From Streptomyces deccanensis (lineage in GTDB: Bacteria; Actinomycetota; Actinomycetes; Streptomycetales; Streptomycetaceae), in contig NZ_CP092431.1 in the NCBI RefSeq assembly GCF_022385335.1, forward strand, positions 9,486,001 to 9,550,000: DNA of 64,000 nt, given 5' to 3'. Positions 42,048 to 52,337 of this stretch are shown here, in pieces. The translations under genes and the position numbers were made by a program. The stretch's first letter is position 1. Each line of letters opens with the position of its first letter. The notes under the pieces were generated by a model. It saw only the letters and a program-made list of their open reading frames with translations. It was not told the origin of the DNA and made no database searches.

Positions 42048-44326
42048 TCATACGTCCGCCCGCTGGTACTGCCCCAGGAAGTCGAACTCCCCTTCGGCTA
42101 CGCGGTACAGGAACAACGCGTCGTGGTTGTATCCGCTGTCCGGGGTGTACGCGACGGTCCGGCTGACGCCGGTGTAGGAGACCTCCCGCATCCGGCGCAC
42201 GATCGCGCCGCGCTCCCGCAGGGCCGCATCCCCGTTCGCGCACGCCTCGGCGAGGAACAGCACCGCGTCGTACGCCTCCGCCGCATACCGGCCCGGCCGC
42301 TCCCCGTACCGGGCCTCGTACTTCTCGGTGAACGAGCGCGCCGCCGGGGTCGCCGTCGGATCGATGAAGGTGGTGGCGAGGACCCAGCCGTCGGCCGCTC
42401 GGCCCGCGCGCTCCAAGAACCGTGCACCGAAGGCCCGTTGGGTGGCGACCCGGGCTCCCGCGAACCCCGCTTCGCGCAGCGCCGCGGCGAAGGCGCCCGC
42501 CCGTTCCTGCCCTCCGCTGAACACGACCGCGTCCGACCCGGACGCGACGACCCGCTCGGCGAGCGCGGTGTGGTCGAACCTCCCGGCAGGGACGCTCGTG
42601 AGGCTCATGCCCCTGCCGTCGCGGCCGAGCGCCCGCTGGATGTAGGTGCAGAGCGTCCAGGCGAAGTCGCCCTCGGCCCGGTCCTCGACCAGGAACACCT
42701 TGCGGGCGTCGGTCCCGCCCCTGAGATACGCGTTGCACGGCGCGGCGAGCAACTCCTCCTCCGGCGAGAGCTGTGCGTGCGAACGAAGCGTCAACGCCCC
42801 GGCGTTCCTGACCTGGGACGACACGCCCACCGACACGGAGACGACGGGCAGGACGGCCTTCGTGTACGTGGTCTCGGCGGCGAGGAAACAGGCGTCCGTG
42901 GTCGGTCCCAGCACCGCGAGGACCTGATCGTCCTTCACCAGCCGCTTCGCCCTGTCCAGCGTCCGGTCGGGCTCGCCCCCGTCGTCGTACGCGCGCAGCG
43001 TCAGCCGCAGGGGTCGGTCGTCGTCGGCGTTCACCTGCGCCACGGCCAGCCGGGCGCCGTCGAGTTGGGCCCGACCGATCTCGCCGGTCGCGCCGGAGAG
43101 GTCGCCCTGGAAGGCCACGACGAGGTCGGCGCGCGGTCCGGACGAGGGCGAGCCTCCCGCGGCGGGCTTCCGTTCGCCCCGGTTGCGCCACCACCACGCG
43201 CCGCCGCCGACCGCCAGCAGTCCGGCCGCAGCGCCCGTGGAGCCGAGGGCCAGGAAACCGCGTCGACTCGTGGCCGGGGAGTGCGCCCGCTCCTGAGACG
43301 GGGCCGCTGCTGCCGCGTCCCCCAGCGACGTCACCGTCGCCACACCCGGGTCCGCCGCCGACGGTACCGATGCCGATGCCGATGCCGATGCCGATGCCGC
43401 CGATGCCGGTGCGGTCACCCGGGTCGGCTCGATCGCCCCCATCGCGAGCACCGCCGCCGACCGCTGTGCGATCAGCCGGGTGACCGGCTCCGGCAGCCAC
43501 CGCTCCCGAACGGCCAGGGGTACATCAGCCTCCAGCGCCGTACCCACCTCGACGGCGGTCGGCCGGCGTGCCGGATCCTTGTCCAGACACGCCCGTACGA
43601 CCGGCTCCAGCGCCTCCGGGATCCCGGGCAGCTCCGGCTCGTCGTAGACCGTGCGCAGCAGCACTCCGGCGGCCGCGCCGGCGCCGAACGGCCGTACGCC
43701 GGTCGCGGCGAAGGCGAGGACGCAGCCCAGCGAGAAGACATCGCTGGGCGGGCCGATCCCGGACCCGCGCGCCCGCGCCTGTTCGGGCGAGAGGAAGCCC
43801 GGCGAGCCCACGATGACGCCGGTGGACGTGAGCGCCGTACCCTCCGGCGTGCGCGCGATACCGAAGTCGATCAGGCGCGGACCGTCCGGGGCCAGCAGCA
43901 CGTTGCCCGGTTTCACGTCGCGGTGCACCAGTCCCGCGCGGTGGACCGCGTCGAGCGCCTCGGCGAGCCGCAGCCCCAGCACGCACACGGACGCGGGGGA
44001 CCACGACCCGTGTTCCTCCAGCGCCTCCGAGAGCGAGGGGCCCGGTACGAACGGCGTCGCCAGCCATGGATCCGCCGCGTCGGCGTCCGCGTCCAGCAGG
44101 GGGACCACCCAGGGGCTGTCCACCTGCCGGGCCACCTCGATCTCCCGGCGGAACCGCGCCCGGAACCCCGCGTCGTCGGCGTGGGAGGCCCGCACGACCT
44201 TGACCGCGGCGAACGCCCCGCCGGGCGCGCGGGCCAGGAAGACGACGCCCATGCCGCCGGCACCGAGCCGCCGCAGCAGACGGTAGTCGCCCAGCCGCGA
44301 CGGATCGGCGGTGCGCAGCGGCTCCA

Positions 44327-44327
<1 letters not shown>
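42048..44327 (-). CDS. Receptor-like Ser/Thr kinase with C-terminal substrate-binding domain
   Basis: This 759-residue transmembrane protein kinase joins two domains. The cytoplasmic kinase (about 15-275) has the glycine loop [12 protein letters not shown], the ATP lysine in FAAVKVV, the catalytic loop [16 protein letters not shown] and [17 protein letters not shown] Ser/Ala-rich linker leads to a single membrane segment near 355-380, preceded by [10 protein letters not shown], which resembles a twin-arginine export signal. The outer part (about 400-755) resembles periplasmic amino-acid-binding proteins: [47 protein letters not shown] and [17 protein letters not shown]. Its ATG overlaps the stop of the upstream kinase gene (TGATG). 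It likely couples ligand sensing to phosphorylation. Confidence 0.9.
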
Positions 44328-46719
<2,392 letters not shown>

Positions 46720-46720
<1 letters not shown>

Positions 46721-47595
46721 CAGCCCTCGCCTCCGCCCAGCTCGTGTTCCACCCGGTCGAGCATGGTGGTGGTCCCCCGCGTCATGAACTGCTCCAGTTC
46801 GTCGACGGTGTAGCCCTCGGCGCCCTTGATCGACACCGTCATGGTGACCGTGCCGAGCCGGAGGATCATCCAGCGGTAGTCCGCCTTGCCGGTGCCGGTG
46901 CCGGTGCTGGTGCCGGTTCCGGTTCCGGTTCCGGTTCCGGTGAGATAGACGCCCGTCTCCAGGACCGAGTCGTCGGCGTAGTTGTTGCCGCGCGTACCGC
47001 GCGGGGTGCCCACGGACATCAACTGGGCGATCCGCTCGTCGGCGCGGACCTGCTGCTCGGGGCAGCGCAGCGCCTCCTCCAAGGTCGCGGACACATGGTC
47101 GTCGGCGTCGAGCACCGCCGTGTGCACCGTCACCGTCGCGGTCACCTTGACCGTGCCGCGCTTTCCGGTGCCGGGCAGTTGGCTGTACAGGGAGAGGGAG
47201 GCCAGTACGTCGTCGGGGAGCGCCCGGCGCTGCCACCGGCACTGGTCGTCGAGCACGGCGATGGTTCCCTCGGCACTGCGGGCGAGCGGCTGGGCCTCGA
47301 AGCCCGCGCCCCAGTCCCGCGGCCGCATCGCGACGGCCTCCGCCAGCGCGGCGCCGTCCTTCCTCGCACGCGGCACGCGATCCGGGTCCGCCGCGAACGG
47401 TGTGGCGGACGGTGTCGCCGTCGGCGACGCGGAAGCGGAGGGCGTCGACGACCCGGAGGCCCTGGGTTCGGACTTGCCCGCGTGCTCCGCGGCCCCCGCG
47501 CTGCAACCGCCCAGGAACACCGCCGCCGCGGCCCCCGACGCGGCGGCCCTCAGCCGCCAACCACTGCTTCGTCCAGCTGTTTTGTCGTCCAACAC
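46720..47595 (-). CDS. Lipoprotein, first gene of the receptor-kinase operon
   Basis: The GTG at 47595 has GGAGG six bases upstream and gives 291 residues. The signal peptide ends in the lipobox FLGGC with Cys at residue 31, so the mature protein is a surface lipoprotein. A Ser/Ala/Thr-rich tether follows (SSTPSASASPTATPSATPF), then a soluble domain with one pair of Cys (DDQCRWQRR, ALRCPEQQ), a Thr-Gly repeat (TGTGTGTGTSTGTGTG), and a final alpha/beta segment with a conserved-looking FMTRGTTTMLDRVEHELGG. Its stop overlaps the kinase start (TGATG), so it is cotranslated with two membrane kinases. It may supply the ligand or modulate their outer domains. Confidence 0.85.
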
Positions 47596-47700
47596 CCGCC
47601 CCCTCCACCGCGGTACCCCGTGTGTGACCGGTGATCGTACAGAGGTACGCAATCCAGGCGGGAGCGGTTCCCGCGAGTCTCTTCGCACACGCCCGACCCA

Positions 47701-47761
47701 TTGACGCGGAGCATGAACTGCCGCACTCTGAACGAATGTTCAGAACGAACGTTCAGAACGA
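47701..47761 (+). promoter_or_regulatory. Promoter and TetR-type operator before the CrtI-like gene
   Basis: TTGACG at 47701-47706 looks like a -35 element. Downstream lie CTGAAC-GAAT-GTTCAG (47728-47743, perfect six-base arms), GAACGTTC (47747-47754, perfect palindrome) and a 12-base direct repeat GTTCAGAACGA at 47739 and 47751. These fit a TetR-family operator, presumably for the regulator at 50139. The first palindrome overlaps the proposed ATG at 47736, and no clear -10 is present. Confidence 0.55.
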
Positions 47762-49316
47762 CGGTTGGACGGCGGCCAGTTGCGGTGACGGGCACGCGGT
47801 CGACCGTGCACACGGTCGTTGCGGTGGCCGCGCCGAGGTGGTGGTGATCGGCGGCGGGATGGCGGGCATGGCCACGGCGCTGCGGCTGCAGCGGGCGGGG
47901 CTGTCCACGATCGTGCTGGAGGCGCACGGACACGCGGGCGGCTGCGCCGGCTACTACCGCAAGCGCGGCTTCTCCTTCGACGTGGGCGCGACGACGCTCG
48001 TCGACTTCGGCCCCCGAGGCGTCGGCGGCGAACTCCTCGCCACCGTCGCGATTCCACCCCTGGACGCCGAGGAACTCCCGGGCTATCGCGCTTATCTGCC
48101 GGACCGTCAGGTAGTGCTCCACCGCGACCGGGCCGCCTGGCACGCCGAACGGCTGCGCGTCCTCGGCGACAGCGAACGGCACCGCGCGTTCTGGGACCTG
48201 CTCGACCGGCTCGCCGACACCTTCTGGCGGGCCAGCCGGGCGGGCGTACGGCTGCCGATCCGCGGTCCCGCCGGTGCCCTGCACGACCTACGGGCGGTGG
48301 GTTGGACGGGGCTCCCGTACGCCCGCCATCTGAACCGGACCCTGGGTGACGCGCTGCGCGACCACGGTCTGCGCACGGACGCCGCGCTGGTCGGACTGCT
48401 CGCCATGCTGGTCGAGGACACCGTCCACACAGGGGTCGACGACGCGCCCCTCATCAACGCGGCGCTCGGGGTGACCATCCGGGGCGCCGGCCTCAGCAGA
48501 CACCACGGCGGTATGCACGGCTTCTGGCGTGTGCTGGTCGCCCACTACCGCGCGCTGGGCGGCACACTCCGGACCGCCTGCCGGGTCTCCCGGGTCCAAG
48601 GCTCGCCCGGCGCCTACGAGGTGACGACACGTCAAGGCACCTTCCAAGCGGGGCGGATCGTGTGCGCGGTCCCGGTGGCCGCCACCGCGACGATCTGCGC
48701 CGGGCTGCCGGTGGCCCGCAGGCTGCGCCCCTACCTGGAACGCGACGCGGACGCCCTCGGCGGCGCGGTCGTCACGTTCCTCGGCGTGCCCGAATCCGAA
48801 GTCGCCGACCCGGAAATGACGCATCATCAGCTACTGCACTCCTACGACCGACCCCTGGGCGACGGCAACAACATGTTCGTCTCCGTCTCGGCGCCCGGCG
48901 ACACCCTCAGCGCACCGCCCGGCCATCGGGCCGTGATGCTCTCGACCCACACCGACCTCGCCGACTGGCGCGACCTCGACCTGGCGGAGTACGGGCAACG
49001 CAAGAAGGAGGCCGGCGAGCGACTCGTCGCCCTCGCGCGGCGCGCGTACCCACGGCTCGGGGAGCGGGCCGTGTTCACCGAGACGGGCACGCCCCGCAGC
49101 TACGCACGGTTCGCCTGCCGCCCGGAGGGCGCGGTCGGCGGCGTACGCCAGCGCCTGGCCAACACCAACCAGCGCGCCGTACCGCACGATCTCGGTGGGC
49201 CCGGCCTGTGGCTGGTCGGCGACACCACCTGGCCCGGCCTCGGCACGGTCGCCTGCGTGCTGGGCAGCCGCATCGTCGCCGAGGGACTGCTGAAGGAGAG
49301 GAGACGCGCGCGATGA
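47736..49316 (+). CDS. CrtI-like FAD-dependent oxidoreductase
   Basis: This 526-residue flavoenzyme resembles phytoene desaturases and related carotenoid or amino oxidases. The dinucleotide fold is EVVVIGGGMAGMATALRLQRAGLSTIVLEAHGHAGGCAGYYRKRGFSFDVGATTL, which matches CrtI in order (only short parts quoted are diagnostic: GGGMAGMATAL and GCAGYYRKRGFSFDVGA). The C-terminal LWLVGDTTWPGLGTVACVLGSR is the second FAD contact. The ATG at 47736 has no ribosome site and lies in the operator; a GTG cluster near 47838 is an alternative start. The stop overlaps the desaturase ATG. Substrate unknown; no phytoene synthase is nearby. Confidence 0.82.
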   Translation: MFRTNVQNDGWTAASCGDGHAVDRAHGRCGGRAEVVVIGGGMAGMATALRLQRAGLSTIVLEAHGHAGGCAGYYRKRGFSFDVGATTLVDFGPRGVGGELLATVAIPPLDAEELPGYRAYLPDRQVVLHRDRAAWHAERLRVLGDSERHRAFWDLLDRLADTFWRASRAGVRLPIRGPAGALHDLRAVGWTGLPYARHLNRTLGDALRDHGLRTDAALVGLLAMLVEDTVHTGVDDAPLINAALGVTIRGAGLSRHHGGMHGFWRVLVAHYRALGGTLRTACRVSRVQGSPGAYEVTTRQGTFQAGRIVCAVPVAATATICAGLPVARRLRPYLERDADALGGAVVTFLGVPESEVADPEMTHHQLLHSYDRPLGDGNNMFVSVSAPGDTLSAPPGHRAVMLSTHTDLADWRDLDLAEYGQRKKEAGERLVALARRAYPRLGERAVFTETGTPRSYARFACRPEGAVGGVRQRLANTNQRAVPHDLGGPGLWLVGDTTWPGLGTVACVLGSRIVAEGLLKERRRAR

Positions 49317-50146
49317 CCGCGTCCGACGACCCCGGCCCGACCGGTTCGAACGGCCCGGCCCCGGGCCTGCCCACCCTCGCCGAACTCGGCGACGACCTGC
49401 TCGTCACCACGCGCCGGCAGCGGATCGTCGCGCTGGCCCGCCCGGGCGCCGGAGTTCTGCTGTTCACGGGTGCGGTGTGGCTCGGCTGGTGGTGGCTGAC
49501 GCCCCTGATCGTGTTCGGGATCTTCGTCGCGGTCGTGACCGTCACCCATGACGTGGTGCACCGCACGATCGGCCTGTCCCCGCGGGCCACCGACTGGGCG
49601 CTGTTCGCGATGGGGCTGGCCCTGCTGGAGAGCGGGCACGCCTACCGGGCCACGCACACCCAGCACCACCGCCTCTTCCCGCACCCCGACGACCCGGAGG
49701 GCTACCCCGCCGAACTGTCCCTCCTGGGCGCGGTCTGCTACGGCCCCGTCTTCCTCGTACGCCTCTGGCTCTGGTCCTACCGGCGGGGCCGCGACCGCCG
49801 CTGGCTGCTGGCGGAGGCGGCGGCCCCGTTCGCCGCGCTCACCGGGGGAGTGCTGCTCCTGCCGTACACGCCGGGACCGCTGCTCTATACGGTGATGGCG
49901 ATCGTCGGCAGCTGGGTGTACCCGCTGCTGACGGTGTATCTGCCGCACCACGACTACGGAGACACCCCGTTGACGCAGACCCGCACCCTGCGCGGGAGGA
50001 TCATCCCCGCCGTCTTCCTGGAACTCACGTACCACCTGGAACACCACCTGTACCCGAGGGTGCCCAGTCACCACCTGCCGGAGCTGGCCCGCAGACTCGA
50101 AGGCCACTTCGCCGCGCGCGGGGTACGGCCGGTGCGCGTTGTCTGA
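49313..50146 (+). CDS. Membrane fatty-acid desaturase/carotenoid ketolase-like protein
   Basis: This 277-residue membrane di-iron enzyme has the three histidine boxes HDVVH (about 79-83), HTQHH (about 115-119) and HLEHH (about 241-245), as in CrtW ketolases, CrtR hydroxylases and fatty-acid desaturases. Hydrophobic segments such as GAGVLLFTGAVWLGWWWLTPLIVFGIF and the pairs between boxes form four or more membrane helices. The ATG overlaps the CrtI-like gene stop (ATGA), implying a joint pathway, perhaps oxidation of an isoprenoid or lipid. It is the middle gene of the TetR-controlled set. Confidence 0.88.
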   Translation: MTASDDPGPTGSNGPAPGLPTLAELGDDLLVTTRRQRIVALARPGAGVLLFTGAVWLGWWWLTPLIVFGIFVAVVTVTHDVVHRTIGLSPRATDWALFAMGLALLESGHAYRATHTQHHRLFPHPDDPEGYPAELSLLGAVCYGPVFLVRLWLWSYRRGRDRRWLLAEAAAPFAALTGGVLLLPYTPGPLLYTVMAIVGSWVYPLLTVYLPHHDYGDTPLTQTRTLRGRIIPAVFLELTYHLEHHLYPRVPSHHLPELARRLEGHFAARGVRPVRVV

Positions 50147-50762
50147 GCACCGAGGCCCCCGGGGCACCCGTGACCGGGTGCTGGAAGCCGCTCTCGCGTG
50201 TCTGGTCCGCCACGGCTACGGCGGGACCACCGCGCGGGCGATAGCCCAGGTCGGCGGCTTCGCGCCCGGGGTGATCTACTACCACTTCGCGGATCTGGAC
50301 GACCTGTTGGTGGCCGCGCTGGAACGGACCAGCGGGGCCCGCGTCGACCGCTACCGTGCCGAACTGGCCGGCCTCGACCGCGCCGTGCCCGTGGTCGCAC
50401 GGCTGCGCGAGCTGTACGACGAGGACAGTGAGACCGGGCACATCGCCGCCGTGCAGGAGCTGTACGCCGGGGCGCGGCCCGGAACACGGCTGGCCGCCCA
50501 ACTGGCCCTGGAGACAAGGAAATGGGAGGACCTGGCCGAGGAACGGCTCACGGTCCTCCTGCGCGGCAAACCCCTCGGGTCCGTGGTCCGGGTGCGGGTC
50601 CTGGCCGGTGCGGCCGTGGCCTTCTACCTCGGCATGGAGACCCTCACCCATCTCGACGGCGACCGCTCCCGTCCGGAGACCCTGTTCGCCCAGGGGGCCC
50701 GCCTCGCCGCGATCTTCGACCGTGTGCCCCGTATGAGACGACGCGCACGCGGGGTGAGATGA
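50139..50762 (+). CDS. TetR/AcrR-family regulator
   Basis: This 207-residue regulator begins at a TTG that overlaps the end of the desaturase gene by eight bases. The N-terminal helix-turn-helix is RDRVLEAALACLVRHGYGGTTARAIAQVGGFAPGVIYYHFADLDDLLVAALERT, with the family's YYHF and K/DDL signature. The rest is the helical ligand-binding domain with a dimer interface. It probably represses the operon through the palindromes at 47728-47761. The ligand is unknown. Confidence 0.92.
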   Translation: MSEHRGPRGTRDRVLEAALACLVRHGYGGTTARAIAQVGGFAPGVIYYHFADLDDLLVAALERTSGARVDRYRAELAGLDRAVPVVARLRELYDEDSETGHIAAVQELYAGARPGTRLAAQLALETRKWEDLAEERLTVLLRGKPLGSVVRVRVLAGAAVAFYLGMETLTHLDGDRSRPETLFAQGARLAAIFDRVPRMRRRARGVR

Positions 50763-50847
50763 GCAAGGGGGCCCTGAGTCGCCGGCCTGGTTGTCTACGG
50801 GTGCTGGGCTTCGGGTGCGGTGAGGTGGGCTGCGGTGTCCGGGGTCC

Positions 50848-52218
50848 CTACCGGGTCTCGCCGGTCGCCAACCGCCCCTTCGCGAGGGCGGATTCACCGG
50901 AGTCCGAGCCGGAGTCTGCATCGGACTCCGAGTCAGCGCCTCCGCCGTTCCTGCGGATCAGCGCCACCCCCAGCACCGCGAGGAGCGAGGCCGCCGACAG
51001 TGTGTACAGGCCCCCGTTCGTCGTGCCGGTGCTGTCCTTGAGGTAGCCGAAGAGCGTGGGGGAGACGAAACCGCCGAGGTTTCCGATGGAGTTGACGACC
51101 GCGAGCCCCGGCGCCGCGATCCTCAGGTCGAGTCCCGACTGCGCCATCGGCCAGAACAGGGTGGCCGCGCACTTGCCGCCCACCGCGGCGAGCGTGATGG
51201 CCGCCAGCCCGAACCAGGGGGAGCCCAGCGTCGCCAGGAAGGTGCCCGTGGCCGACAGGGTCAGCGCGACCGCGAGATAGGGGCGACGGTCGGGGGCCCG
51301 GTCGGTGAACCGGCTCATCGAGTACATGGCGATCACCGCGCAGATCCAGGGGATCGCCGACAGCAGACCGATCTGGAACGGCGACAGCCCGCCGATCTCC
51401 TCGACCAGACTCGGCAGCCAGAAGGTGATCGCGTACCCGGTGAGGGCCATCGCGAAGAACACCGAGGTCAGCAGCGCGACCTGAGGGTGGATCAGCAGCT
51501 TGATCCGCGACACCCTCGGGGCCCGGCTGCGCGCCTCCTCGTCCCGGGCTACCGCCGCGCTCAGCGCGTCCTTCTCCTCCGCCGTGAGCCACGGGGCGTC
51601 CTGGATGCGGGAGATCAGGAAGAAACCGGCGACGAAGCCGACGACGATCGACAGCAGCCCTTCGAGTGCGAACATCCAGCGCCACCCGGCGAACCCGCCC
51701 ACCCCGTGCAGTTCCAGCAGCGCGCCCGTGATCGGCCCGGTCACGATGTACGCGGTGGCGGAGCCGCCCAGGAAGATCGCGCTCGCCCGGCCCCGGCTGG
51801 AGTCCGGCAGCCACTGCGTGAAGTAGAGCAGGACGCCGGGGAAGAAGCCGGCCTCCGCGACACCGAGCAGGAAGCGCAGCCCGTAGAACATCCATACGTT
51901 GTGGATGAAGCACATCGCCACGATCACCAGACCCCAGGTGATCATGATGCGGGTCAGCCAGACCCGGGCGCCGAACCGCTCCAGGAGCATGTTGCTCGGC
52001 ACCTCGAAGAGGGCGTACCCGATGAAGAACAGGCCCGCCCCGAGCCCGTACGCGGTGGCGCTCACCCCGACGTCGGCCCGCAACTCGTCCTGGACGAAAC
52101 CGACGTTGGTCCGGTCCATCTGGTTGATGAGCAGCATCAGGACGAGGATCGGCAGCATGCGGCGCAGGAACTTGCTGACCGCACGCCGCTCGGCATCGGG
52201 TATGAGGACTTCTGACAT
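50848..52218 (-). CDS. MFS transporter, anion:cation symporter type
   Basis: The ATG at 52218 has GGAGGGAG six bases before it and gives 456 residues with 12 membrane helices. The loop between helices 2 and 3 is FEVPSNMLLERFGARVWLTRIMI, and MLLINQMDRTNVGFVQDELRADVG marks the first helix, both matching the ACS family (phthalate, tartrate, 4-hydroxyphenylacetate or hexuronate importers). The C-terminus is unusually Asp/Ser-rich (GADSESDADSGSDSGESALAKG). It is convergent with the TetR gene and has several palindromes upstream (52238-52337). Substrate unknown. Confidence 0.9.
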   Translation of the reverse strand: MSEVLIPDAERRAVSKFLRRMLPILVLMLLINQMDRTNVGFVQDELRADVGVSATAYGLGAGLFFIGYALFEVPSNMLLERFGARVWLTRIMITWGLVIVAMCFIHNVWMFYGLRFLLGVAEAGFFPGVLLYFTQWLPDSSRGRASAIFLGGSATAYIVTGPITGALLELHGVGGFAGWRWMFALEGLLSIVVGFVAGFFLISRIQDAPWLTAEEKDALSAAVARDEEARSRAPRVSRIKLLIHPQVALLTSVFFAMALTGYAITFWLPSLVEEIGGLSPFQIGLLSAIPWICAVIAMYSMSRFTDRAPDRRPYLAVALTLSATGTFLATLGSPWFGLAAITLAAVGGKCAATLFWPMAQSGLDLRIAAPGLAVVNSIGNLGGFVSPTLFGYLKDSTGTTNGGLYTLSAASLLAVLGVALIRRNGGGADSESDADSGSDSGESALAKGRLATGETR

Positions 52219-52237
52219 CGTTGTCTCCCTCCGGCAG

Positions 52238-52337
52238 TTCATGTATCTGAACAGCCGTCACGTACGTAGGAATGGCGGGAACCTTACGGAGGGCTCGCTT
52301 CCGGGTCAATGGGTTGATCCGGCAATCACGTATGTGA
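52238..52337. promoter_or_regulatory. Cluster of small palindromes before the MFS gene
   Basis: TTCATGTATCTGAA (52238-52251), TCACGTACGT (52258-52267, with a perfect ACGTACGT core) and TCACGTATGTGA (52326-52337, overlapping the phosphatase stop) share a TCA/TGA half-site pattern. They lie upstream of the MFS gene at 52218 and could be binding sites for a regulator not encoded here. Confidence 0.35.

Noticed and set aside
42800..43000. ABC transporter genes expected next to the solute-binding domains
   Set aside because: No permease or ATPase gene is in the region; the domains are fused to kinases.
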